This document shows positions 22,624 through 32,034 of a stretch of DNA of 64,000 bases, in pieces. The notes under the pieces were generated by a model. The model was not told the DNA's origin and searched no databases. It saw only the letters and a program-made list of their open reading frames with translations. The position numbers and the translations under genes are program-made. This DNA is from Hymenoscyphus infarciens (Eukaryota > Ascomycota > Leotiomycetes > Helotiales > Helotiaceae). The stretch covers positions 558,001-622,000 of the forward strand of contig LLCB01000008.1 of assembly GCA_001414345.1 (NCBI GenBank). Reading direction: 5' to 3'. Position 1 is the first letter of the stretch. Each line of letters begins with the position of its first letter.

Positions 22624-24080
22624 CTATATCCTCATTCCTTCTTCCACATCCCGCCTTCCCTGGTCTTCTAAGTTCTTCTCAAGGAAAGCAATCATTTCCC
22701 GCTCAACCCATCTCTCACTTTCCCACTTCAATTGATCGAGTTCTTGCAAGTCTCGATGAGCTGTATCTGCCAATGGAGCTCGACAAACTGGACAAGTTCG
22801 TTTAAGTCGAAACCATTTCTCCAGGCAGTCGTTACCAAATATATGCCCACATCTTGTTCGGACGGCTCTCGAGCAATCATTTCCTTTTTCTATGAGAGGC
22901 AGTCCCAGCTGTTGGTTTGTGTACGCCGCAAATAGTTTAATGTAGAACATCATCATCATTTTTCTGACGGGCTTCAAACCCTTTGGGCGAAAAACCAGTG
23001 GAAGATGGCGCCTAAATCCTTCTATTCTGCTCTCCAATTCTTGGGCCGTTTTCTGGATGTTCTTTGTAGGGTATGTTTTATCTTTCTCCTCAGGTGGGTC
23101 CGTAAGTTTCAAACAGCATATTGAACAGTCTGAATCTTCCTCATCCAGATCTTTTGTAGGAAAATCACGCGAGATTTGTGGAAGGACCACCCCAAAAGGA
23201 TCATCCCTCTTAGGGTCGTTGTATTGGTTGGAAGCCCTGTAATACTATCAAAACTTAGTTTGGCTTTCCTCGTTCAAGGCAAAGGGGTTGAGGGAGACAA
23301 GGCTCCATAGGGACGGAATAGACATCGTTTCTAGCCTCGTTAAAACCCCTCTTCAACTTGAAAGAGAACTGACACGTACCCATTGAACCCACTTGAACTG
23401 TTCTGTCAATAATTAGCTCTCAGGAAGTGGTTCTAGAGTTCTTTTGTCTTTTCAAACGTACTGTTGGTGACTTGGTACGCTGCAGCAGGTTTTTTTTTTA
23501 AAAAAAAAATCGAAGTTTATTCCATCACGGTAGGAGTAGTCTCCCAATCACTCCGGTGAAAAAAAAAGGGAGGAAGAAGAATCAGTCAAAATTGACATAC
23601 CTGTAACTCGTACCAATTGTCAAGGTCATCTATAACCTCCTGTAGTTCAGGATGGTGATCCTCCAGCCAACAAATTCTCTCGAGTTTGACATGTTTCGTA
23701 ACGTGCTCAGTCAGAATTCTAACAGTCCACCTGCCCATAGGTGTCTGCCATGAAGAATTTGTGCTTATGGCGACATTTGGAAGCATTGTCCGAGTTCCAA
23801 GTAAAACGGCAATCTTCGCTTCGCCAACGTAAATGGCAGAGAGGATTATTCCAGGAGGGATGTCGTTTTTTATCTTTGACAGGACATATATGGTTGAGAC
23901 CCAAGGGAGCGCATACTCTGGGTCCCATATCGGCTTCAGAATTTCCCACCAACATAGTATTTGTTTTTCGATGATATTTTGGATTTCCGGTAGATAAGGG
24001 ATGGGAGGTTGGTGCGTGGTACAAGAAGTTGGAGGAATGCTTAATCCTGGGTACCCTATTGGAATCGCGACTAGGAGCAT
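22624..24080 (-). CDS. RING-finger protein with two micro-exons
   Basis: Four exons on the complement: 23601..24080, 23462..23479 (18 nt), 23380..23402 (23 nt) and 22624..23236, giving 377 residues. Donors are GTATGT, GTACGT and GTACGT, all acceptors end in CAG, and the reading frame closes perfectly through both micro-exons (ELQ / RTKSPT / NSSSGFNG / ASNQYNDPK). The start is the first ATG of the long first exon. The C-terminal exon carries a RING: CSIC at about residue 211, then after some 90 residues RCGHIFGNDCLEKWF and CPVCRAPL. A Gly stands where many RINGs have the fifth ligand Cys/His, a variant often seen in fungi. Predicted role: E3 ubiquitin ligase. The N-terminal 160 residues are not recognised. 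Confidence 0.7.
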
Positions 24081-24903
24081 ATCCAGGTAATAACTTGGTT
24101 GGTTGGTGGTGGTTAGTTGGCTGTCGGAAGTTATAAGTGAAAGACATGTGGTATTGAATTGAAATTGAATGGGATAATTGAGTATTGGGTTGTGTGTAAA
24201 AGGAGGTGATGAAAGTTGAAAAAAACTTTGCACACTCTCTGATCTTTTTGAGAAGTTTCCTAAAGGTATTCTCGAAAGTGTATGAAATTGTATGGAAGTG
24301 ACAAGGTGAACAGAAGGGAGAGCTGGAGTTATATGCACTTCACGAAAACATGAAACGTAATGTCAAACCCTTAGCGTCCCTTAACTTCTAACAGATCGGA
24401 GGAAATTATTCCTGTCATAGGAGTAATTGGATCTTGATAGCACCAAGACTAACAAAATCCTCTCCGATAAGAACGACAACTCTATTAAAGAGGGCTCGGT
24501 CGTGAACGTAGCTCTTTTTGATATTACTTGAGAAACCTAATCACGTCTCGGTAAACATTTAGTCGCACGAGACGTTTGAAAGAAATACGCGGAGCATTGC
24601 TCCAGTTTGTGAAAAGTATTCGTAGCAAGAAACGGTCACTAACTAAATTGACTACCCCACTAACTATGTCTGTCCTGAATCGGAACCAAATTAGTCTCGC
24701 CCCACCGCTATTTAAGTTTAGACTAGAGTAATAAACAGAAGCGATGACGTAACAATACAAAGCTCTGGCAAGTTACCGTTCATTCAACTGTCGCAAACCA
24801 GTTTAGTCTCTCAACTGGTCTTTTCACTTCAGGCAACTTTTGCCTAAAAAAACCCCATTTCTTACACTTCCATAATCTCCCACCATTGGTCAACATCAGC
24901 AGC
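24081..24903. promoter_or_regulatory. Divergent promoter region
   Basis: Lies between the RING gene (minus) and the small membrane protein gene (plus). The RING frame stays open upstream to about 24338 but without an ATG. Nothing else is evident. Confidence 0.45.
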
Positions 24904-25284
24904 ATGTCTCCCGCAACTCAATCATCACTTTACGGAGAAGCGCATACAACCTTCTACCAACCCATTGACCAAATGACTTCGAGCAAAAACCCCGATGATC
25001 TGGAAGTCACTTTCCACGACTTCAGGAAGAAAAAGAACTCCAAAAATTGGGCAGCTGAGAACGAGTGTCGCCAGTTTTCATAAAAAAGGAGAATAACAAA
25101 CCCAAACCTGGAACCAAGCAGAGTCTTGATAGCTGTAATAGGAGTTCCAGTGTTGGCCTTGCTTGTAGGAGTGATCATTTCCTTGGTAATCCTTCACTGG
25201 ATGTCTATCCGGTATATGGCGAGCATCGACTTTGTTCAATTGGGGGCTGGAGCTGGAATGAAGACTATTTCGGATGATGGTTGA
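24904..25284 (+). CDS. Small single-span membrane protein, probable two-exon gene
   Basis: ATG at 24904 opens MSPATQSSLYGEAHTTFYQP and a charged cytosol-like segment. The frame meets TAA at 25081 but continues in the same frame into a strong hydrophobic helix (VLIAVIGVPVLALLVGVIIS) ending at 25284. A 57-nt intron 25065..25121 (donor GTGTCG, branch-like ATAAC, acceptor AAGCAG) removes the stop and gives 107 residues. The donor is not consensus, so the alternatives are a nonsense mutation in a former gene or two unrelated frames. I do not recognise the family. Predicted topology: about 53 soluble residues, one membrane span, and a short tail of about 30 residues. Confidence 0.45.
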
Positions 25285-26376
25285 GGAATGAGGAGTGAGT
25301 CCTTCGCACTCTTGTATCTCCAGAGAAGCTGGCGCATGATGGACGACGGAGTTTGAAACGACTGGATTTTGCTGATCAAACCTCCGAGAAGAAATTGAAC
25401 ATTTCTCCTCAAGCTTCAAGTTGAATAATCACTGAGATATCAATTCTTCATCCATCACATATCATAAAAGTGGAGGGAGGAAGAGTACTAGGAATCCCCT
25501 TCGCAAGAATAAATCAGTGCCTTCTTCTATGTAGAGTCTAACTAGCGTCTGATATCGTGTCTCCATCCAGCAACGATTAATTGAACCAATAGTCGTTCAT
25601 CGCTTACTTACACAAGTACTTTGAGTTCCATAAACAGCCTCTTGTGATAGCGTCGTTTATGGTAAACAAAGTTTGCGAGAAAATATGCACTTCCTGGGCG
25701 TTTTCTAGACATTAGGTCCTGCCAGCCATGTAGCCACGAAGATGGCATCGTTAGAGCAGAAGAAATGCGTTAGACTTTGCATTTCACTGTCCCAGTTCAC
25801 AGGCTTTAGATGATCGCTACAGGGCCTCAACAGCGACGGAAAAAACGCACTGTTTTGTTCCAGCGTCGCACTCTACTAAAAGACGAACAGAACGCTTAGG
25901 AGAGACGTGAAATATATACCAAAACTGTCTCTAACTGGTAATCAACGATTGAATAGAAGACTCTCTATCTTAATTGTTGTGTTGTGGTTTTATTTAAGAG
26001 TCAAGACTATTCTTTTGAGAGGGCACGATTTCGAGGCGTGGGAAGTCTTTCAAGTAGCTGTCCACAAAAAAATACCCGGGGAGTGTTTACAGCTCTATGT
26101 GTAGCGATGAATCGTCGTGCTTGAAATACGGTCGTAAAACTTCGATAAAACCAGAACCTGGATCACAAAATATAGAGGCTTTGATGTAATGATCAATTAA
26201 CAAAGGATAACTTTTCTCAAATTTTCTGTAGGGTTTGCACTATAGAAGGAAGCAACTATGTGGAGAAGTGGGGATTTTCCACCAAAGGCAAAAGTTAATA
26301 TGATATAACCAAATAAGCACTTTCTGCCATCTCTTCAATGAACCGTGATCATTCATGGTGATGGGAAACTCGACAC
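25285..26376. other. Intergenic, no gene seen
   Basis: Only short frames (for example 25907-26104). No domain, repeat or RNA is seen before the tRNA gene at 26377. Confidence 0.5.
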
Positions 26377-26507
26377 GGCCAGATGGCGGAGTGGTTAACG
26401 CGACAGCCTAGAAAGCTGTTCTCTTCGGAGGCGCAAGTTCGAATGTAAGCACTGCAATAGAGTTCGTACTAGTTCATTAACTAACAAAAATTAGCTTGTT
26501 CTGGTCG
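26377..26507 (+). tRNA. tRNA-Ser(AGA), interrupted in the T arm by a 50-nt intron-like insert
   Basis: Without the insert this is an 81-nt serine tRNA. The acceptor stem GGCCAGA pairs with TCTGGTC and the discriminator base is G. The D stem is GCG/CGC. The anticodon stem ACAGC/GCTGT holds the loop CTAGAAA with anticodon AGA. A class II variable arm (CTC TTCG GAG) follows, then T stem GCAAG/CTTGT with loop TTCGAAT. Bases 26445-26494 are inserted exactly between the T loop and the 3' strand of the T stem. The insert starts GTAAGC, contains TTAACTAAC and ends TTAG, so it looks like a spliceosomal intron, not a tRNA intron (which sits after position 37). It also breaks the Pol III B box. A T6 terminator follows at 26517-26522. 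It may be a pseudogene. Confidence 0.85.
26445..26494 (+). other. Spliceosomal-intron-like insert inside the tRNA gene (50 nt)
   Basis: Exactly 50 nt: donor GTAAGC, branch-site context TTAACTAAC 11 nt before the acceptor, and acceptor ATTAG. Precise removal restores GTTCGAATCTTGTTCTGGTC, identical to the uninterrupted 3' tRNA fragment at 26833-26855. No target duplication is visible. Confidence 0.75.
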
Positions 26508-26826
26508 ATTATCATATTTTTTGCTCTTTTCTTTTTTTTAGTTGAGCCCGGGAGTATCCCGGGCCAGGCATTGTTGCGGGATTTTGTGGACCCGGAAGAG
26601 CACAATATTACGGGTGTGAGTAAAGCTTTGATTTAATGACAAAGTCAGTTCTAGTTGACCGTGGAGCAAGACTAAGTACTGTCTAGCGTTGGTAACTTCG
26701 AGATTGGAGAGTGCGAATAAGTTCATTCCACCACAACTTCATTCTTAGGCCGTACCTCCAGCTCAGCTTATCCCGTTCAGCGCCTCGACTCTCTTTCTTT
26801 CGGATCTGAACCTGCGGTCGAGTCTA
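26508..26826. other. Segment between the tRNA gene and its duplicated 3' fragment
   Basis: About 320 bp with no gene. Its left edge (after the tRNA 3' end: ATTATCAT then T6) and the sequence after the downstream fragment (ACTCTCTC then T5) are loosely alike, suggesting that the duplication included some 3' flank. Confidence 0.4.
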
Positions 26827-26856
26827 GAGGCGCAAGTTCGAATCTTGTTCTGGTCG
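26827..26856 (+). repeat. Duplicated 3' fragment of tRNA-Ser, without the insert
   Basis: Thirty nucleotides, from the end of the variable arm to the discriminator base, match the tRNA at 26377-26507 exactly once the 50-nt insert is skipped. No D arm or anticodon arm precedes it, so it is not a full tRNA. A T5 run follows at 26867-26871. Confidence 0.75.
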
Positions 26857-27074
26857 ACTCTCTCTTTTTGCTTCTTCTCCTATATATATCACTTTTTCAT
26901 TTTTGGGTGATTATTCCTAGAATTGTGAAAGTAGGCGGCTTTAAAAGCACCGGGCATATCCGTAGTGTCAAAGACACTAAAGTTCTACAATAACAACAAA
27001 TGGTAGAGCAATAACTGTCGAGTGAACGTCAATGGTGATAGCCCCTCTATCACTGGCGGCGATCTTATATAAGT

Positions 27075-27188
27075 TGTGACGTATTTTTAGGTTGAAAACG
27101 CTCTGAGGAGCTTGAATTTAGGAGGTGAAAACTCTGCTATATATATAGGGAAAAGGGGTTATGTAAGACCCCCCCTTTTTCTATAACA
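27075..27188. repeat. Array LTR 1 (least mutated left end)
   Basis: Starts TGTGACGTATTTTTAGG and ends CTATAACA. Preceded by the target duplication TAAGT. Confidence 0.7.
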
Positions 27189-27865
27189 CACCCCTTAGGT
27201 CTAGGAGACAGCTTCCTAGGCTTATAAACTTAAACTAGATTATAAAAGAACCTCTTAACTATATTGCCTTCTATTTCTACTATAGAGAAAACCTATAGAG
27301 CTATGTATATTACTTTAAACTTCTAAACAGCGATTCCGTAGCATTTAAGGGTAAAGTCTCACTCCTAGATCCTATTCAACTTCCTCTCTTATTTTAGTAA
27401 AGACAGCGGGTAGCGTTCGTAAGATGTAGTAGCTCGTAGTCAGCGTTATATACTAGCTTCGTAGAGTACTAGGCTTCTAGATCGTCTTAATCAAGCACCT
27501 CTTAGGGTTTCCGGTTTATAATGCCTTCTATGAAGGGCTTTTGCATGCTCGTTAAACGTGAGTATCTAAAGAGGTGTGTCTACTCGAGTAGGGCTTTCGC
27601 TATATTCGAAGTTAAGAGCGTTCCGTGGGAGAGTCTCGTCTACGCTTATTAGGAGAGTTCTTATTCGCGCTTGTTGAGAGAGTCTCGTATTCGAAGTTAG
27701 GAGAGTCTTACTCGTAGTAGAGCTTCTAAGTGCTCGTCGAAGTAAGCATCGAGGTTGGTTACGCTAACCGACAGCGGAGAGCGTTCTAAATACGTAGCAA
27801 TGTTATCGTATACGTAAGCAGAAGAAGTTGTAGATTACACTCTAGGTATAAACCGGGCTTATAAC

Positions 27866-27978
27866 TATAATGTATTTTTAGGTTGAAAACGCTCTAAGGA
27901 GCTTGAATTTAGAAGGTGAAAACTCTGCTATATATATAGGGAAAAGAGGTTACGTAAGACCCCTCTTTTTCTGTAATA
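27866..27978. repeat. Array LTR 2
   Basis: Internal copy, starts TATAATGTATTTTTAGG; aligned end CTGTAATA at 27978. Confidence 0.65.
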
Positions 27979-28713
27979 CATCTCTTAGGTCTAGGAGATA
28001 GCTTCCTAGGCTTATAAACTTAAACTAGATTATAAAAGAACCCTTTAACTATATCGCTCTCTATTCCTACTCTAAGTCCTATAGAGCTATATATATTACT
28101 TTAAACTCCTAAATAGTAATCTTAGATAATATTCTTAAGAGTAAAGTCTTACTCTTAAATCCTGTCTAGCTTCCTCTCTTATACCCTAGCTCTAACTCTA
28201 CTTTAGTTCTAGCTTTGATATCTTTAGTAAAGAGTAAGTAGTGTTTATAAAGATAGTAGCTCGTAGTTAGTGTTATATACTAGCTTTATAAAGTACTAGG
28301 CTTCTAGATCGTCTTAATCGAGCACCTCTTAGAGTTTCTAGTTTTAAAAGATACCTCTAAGAGTAGTAGTAGCTAGCTTCGTAGCTGGGCTTATATAAGC
28401 TTATTAAGAGAGTAAGCTACTGAATTAAGGTATGCCTACTTAAGTAGAGCTTTTGTTATATTTAAAGTTAAGAGCGTCTTATAGAAGAGTTCTATCTACG
28501 CTTATTAGAAGAGTTCTTATTTACGCTTATTAAGAAAGTCTTATATTTAAAGTTAGAAGAGCTCTCTTATTATTAAGAGTAACTATTAAAGAGTTAGTTA
28601 TACTAACTCTAATAGTAAAGAGCGCTTTAATACGTTATAATACGTTAAATATATAAGTAGAAGTTAAAGATAAAGTTATAAAGTATACTATACGTATAAA
28701 CCAGGCTTATAAC

Positions 28714-28827
28714 TATAACGTATTTTTAGGTTAAAAACGCTCTAAGAAGCTTGAATTTAGAAGGTAAAAACTCTACTATATATATAGAGAAAAGAGGTTA
28801 CGTAAGACTCTCTCTTTTTCTATAATA
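28714..28827. repeat. Array LTR 3
   Basis: Internal copy, starts TATAACGTATTTTTAGG; carries more A/T changes than the other copies. Confidence 0.65.
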
Positions 28828-29465
28828 CACCTCTTAGGTCTAGGAGATAGCTTCTTAGGCTTATAAACTTAAACTAGATTATAAAAGAACCTTTTAACTA
28901 TATTGCCTCTTATTCCTACTCTAAGTCCTATAGAGCTATATATATTACTTTAAACTTCTAAATAGTAATCTTAGATAATATTCTTAAGAGTAAAGTCTTA
29001 CTTCTAGATCCTATCTAGCTTCCTCTCTTATACTCTAGCTCTAACTCTACTTTAGTTCTAGCTTTAGTATCTTTAGTAAAAAGCGAGTAGCGTTTATAGA
29101 TATAGTAGCTTATAGTTAGTGTTATATACTAGCTTTATAGAGTACTAGGCTTCTAGATTGTCTTAATTAAGTACCTTTTAGAGTTTCTAGTTTTAAAAGG
29201 TACTTTTAAGAGTAGTAGTAGCTAGCTTTATAGCTGGGCTTATATAAGCTTATCGAGAGAGTAAGCTGCTAAATTAAGGTATACCTACTTAAGTAGAGCT
29301 TTTATTATATTCGAAGTTAAGAGCGTCTTATAGAAGAGTTCTATCTACGCTTATTAGAAGAGTTCTTATTTATACTCGTTAGGAAAGTCTTATATTCGAA
29401 GTTAAGAGAGCTCTCTTATTATTAAGAGTAAGTATTAAGAGGTTAGTTATATTAACTCTAATAGT

Positions 29466-29776
29466 TGTAATAGTATATCGTTATCCTAGATAGCTGGGAG
29501 TATCTGCTATATATAGGGTTTCGGTAGTTGTTGTCTTATATTGTCTGTTTTAGGAAGGTTACGTAGGTTTGAGCTTTTGTATTAGCCGAGGTTGTTCGGT
29601 TTCGGACCCTTTTGTACTGTCCGAACCTCTTGTATATAGTAGCCTACTCCTAGAGTAGAAGAGGGATAGTTTTTCCTTTTCTTCCGTATTAGTGCCTAGT
29701 ATTTACATACGTTATCTAGTCTCGAACGCACTCCTATATGCCTCTTCTCCTGTAGTGTGTATTTCGTGCTGTTATA
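29466..29776 (-). mobile_element. Nested solo LTR of the Ty3/gypsy family
   Basis: A 311-bp segment interrupts the third array unit at a site intact in unit 2. It is flanked by ATAGT (29461-29465 and 29777-29781), starts TGTAATAG and ends CTGTTATA. It matches the reverse complement of the LTRs at 35502-35882 and 42960-43340 (for example the stretch around CTAGTCTCGAACGCACTCCT). Since the full element is itself minus-strand, orientation is given relative to those copies as read on the plus strand. It is less RIP-mutated than the full element. Confidence 0.75.
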
Positions 29777-29878
29777 ATAGTAGAGAGCGCTTTAATACGT
29801 TATAATACGTTAAATATATAAGTAGAAGTTAAAGATAAAGTTATAGAGTATACTATACGTGTAAACCGGGCTTATAAC

Positions 29879-29991
29879 TATAACGTATTTTTAGGTTAAA
29901 AACGCTTTAAGAAGCTTGAATTTAGAAGGTGAAAACTCTGCTATATATACAGGGAAAAGGGGTCACGTGAGACCCTCCTTTTTCCGTGACA
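29879..29991. repeat. Array LTR 4 (right end)
   Basis: Ends in an imperfect palindrome centred on CACGTG (about 29952-29986) and then GTGACA, followed by TAAGT. The palindromic region is recognisable in the other three LTRs too. Confidence 0.7.
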
Positions 29992-29996
29992 TAAGT

Positions 29997-32034
29997 AATT
30001 CAGATTATCCTAGATACTTGCGACTCTAGCTTCGAGTATATTAAAGACGTCCGTATTATATCCTCTACTCTGTTTCCTCTACATTTTCGTCAAACTCTAA
30101 ACTTAGTAGTTAACCTATATATAATCGGTAGTACTAAAGTCAACGACTATATAGAAGTATTAAACAAGCTTAGAGATAAGTAAAACATCGATCTTCTATA
30201 TATAGAAGGTAGTATAGGCTTCCTAGAGAATTTAGTAGTTATTACTATAAGAAGAGAATTATCTACTATATATAAGAGAGAGTATAAATATCCTAAGAGT
30301 GAGCTAACTCTAATCGGGTAGTTATTATAAGAGTGAATATCTAATATAATAACAAAAGACTTTAAAAGGTTTAAGATTATAATATAAGAATTACTAATAT
30401 ATATTTGAAATACCCGAGAAATAAGAATAGCGTTTAAGATTTCCTAGCTAGATTAGTACTTCTTTTCTTTCTTAAATCTTCTATTTATATCTTTTCTTAC
30501 TTTTTCAGCTATTCTACTTTATTATATTCTCTATAATCTTAAATTAACTCTTCTTTTATAGTCTTATTATTCTATTTATATCTAGTAGTAAGAATAGAAG
30601 AGAATAAGATAAACGGGTTTAGATAGTTAATTTAGTATATAATTTCGTATAGTAATTTAGTAATTTCGCTTTAGTAGATAACCTCTAGCTTAGCTTAGTT
30701 AGTCTTTCCGTTCCTAGCTCTCTCTTTTAACTTTCCTAGCTAATCTAATTCTTCTTTTGTAATTATCCTTCTACTTCTATTATAATCTTAAAAGAAGTTA
30801 TTCTATTCTATTAAACTCTATTAGAGCAGAGTATTCTTTCTTATTCTAATACTTAGAAGCGTTTAGACGGGGAAATTTGAATAAGAAGATAATAATACTA
30901 ATATTTCAAGAAATCAGTTTAGTAAAGAACAAAACACTAGAGGGAAACGATGTGATAGTACTATGAGATATTTACCGCAAGCTACTCGACGATCAAAAAT
31001 AGCTTCTTCGTGATTTTGAAGTGCTTTTATTACAAAACCCGAGACTCTTAAGTAGGCTACGAAATTTAAGATTACTCTCTAAAGAGACTAGAAAGAGGTC
31101 TTATATAACCTTATCTAAATCAAATTCGAGTTATTTATCAACTTATCAATTGTTCGTGGATCAAAAAGTGTCTTAGTAAACTTGTTATTTAGTAGAAACT
31201 AATCGTTGAGAATAATACTAAGAAAAAACCTAAGATATCTTATGATATTATCAAACAGAAACATTCAAAGCAAAAACTGCTTAAAATCTCAACTTATGGT
31301 TACCTGAAAAGAGAAAAAAATTATTTGTTTCTTAGTTTTAACTCAAAAATTGTCAACTAAGAAGAATACAATTAAAGGAGGGTTTTTACTTAATAAATTG
31401 TAAAAATTAGAGCAAAGGGCTAATTCAAATCTACAGTAAGTACCTCGCTTTGAATTTTTACTTTAAACTACTAGATAAATAAAATTGTAAATAAATAAGT
31501 AGTCGGAAGAGAATAGTTCATTTACGTCTTATTTTTAATCTATCTATTTAGGTAAACATAATAAGTTAGACGAAGCCAGAGGAAAAAGACTATGATTATT
31601 AAAAATAAGCTAAACTTTTATAATAAGTTTATTTACTTAGCAGTATTTATTTAAAGGAACCAAATGTCAAAAAATTTAGACTTGATAAACGTGGCACCAC
31701 TTCAAAGTTTTCACATAAGCATACTCACGTAAAAAGCAAAGTAAAATTCTTAGGAAAATCTGGTATCATTATTGAGTTCCTTGCTTATGACTGCATTGGT
31801 CTATTTCCTGATGAAAAACACACTCTTCTCAGCCCTGTCATCATTATTCATAACTGTACCAGTCTAATTCAAGACGAAAAAAGATCTCCCCACCTGCAAC
31901 ATGCACACAAAAACACGCCAAATTCATCGTCAATCTAAGCGCCATAGTTCCATCCATCAATCCATGTGTCATTTAATCCGTGAAGTCATTCTGCAAATCG
32001 CCCGACGTGCCGTCCATCCCTCCATCCACCGCCC
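29997..32034. other. AT-rich, RIP-like degraded DNA and 3' flank of the SRA gene
   Basis: From 29997 to about 31680 the sequence is very AT-rich, with many TA and few CA/TG dinucleotides and no open frame, as in RIP relics; no element ends could be identified. From about 31690 composition returns to normal toward the SRA gene. Confidence 0.55.

Larger units (their letters stand above)
27075..29991. mobile_element. Tandem array of a non-coding LTR (TRIM-like) element: 4 LTRs, 3 internal units
   Basis: Four ~114-bp LTR-like repeats lie at 27075-27188, 27866-27978, 28714-28827 and 29879-29991. They enclose related internal segments of 677, 735 and 735 bp (the last after subtracting a nested 311-bp solo LTR and its 5-bp duplication). 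The outer LTR ends are TGTGAC and GTGACA (TG..CA), and the whole array is flanked by the direct repeat TAAGT (27070-27074 and 29992-29996). Inner LTR copies read TATAAYG at the same point, fitting C-to-T/G-to-A RIP changes. There is no coding capacity and I could not find a clear primer-binding site or polypurine tract, so TRIM is the best but not a proven label. Confidence 0.72.

Noticed and set aside
23490..23510. T11/A10 homopolymer pair
   Set aside because: Lies inside the RING gene's first intron; simple-sequence polymorphism, not a feature.
26377..26507. Canonical tRNA intron
   Set aside because: Canonical nuclear tRNA introns lie one base after the anticodon; this insert is in the T arm and has GT..AG ends.
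27075..29991. Simple satellite interpretation of the repeat array
   Set aside because: Outer TG..CA ends and one shared TAAGT duplication fit an LTR insertion better than a satellite.
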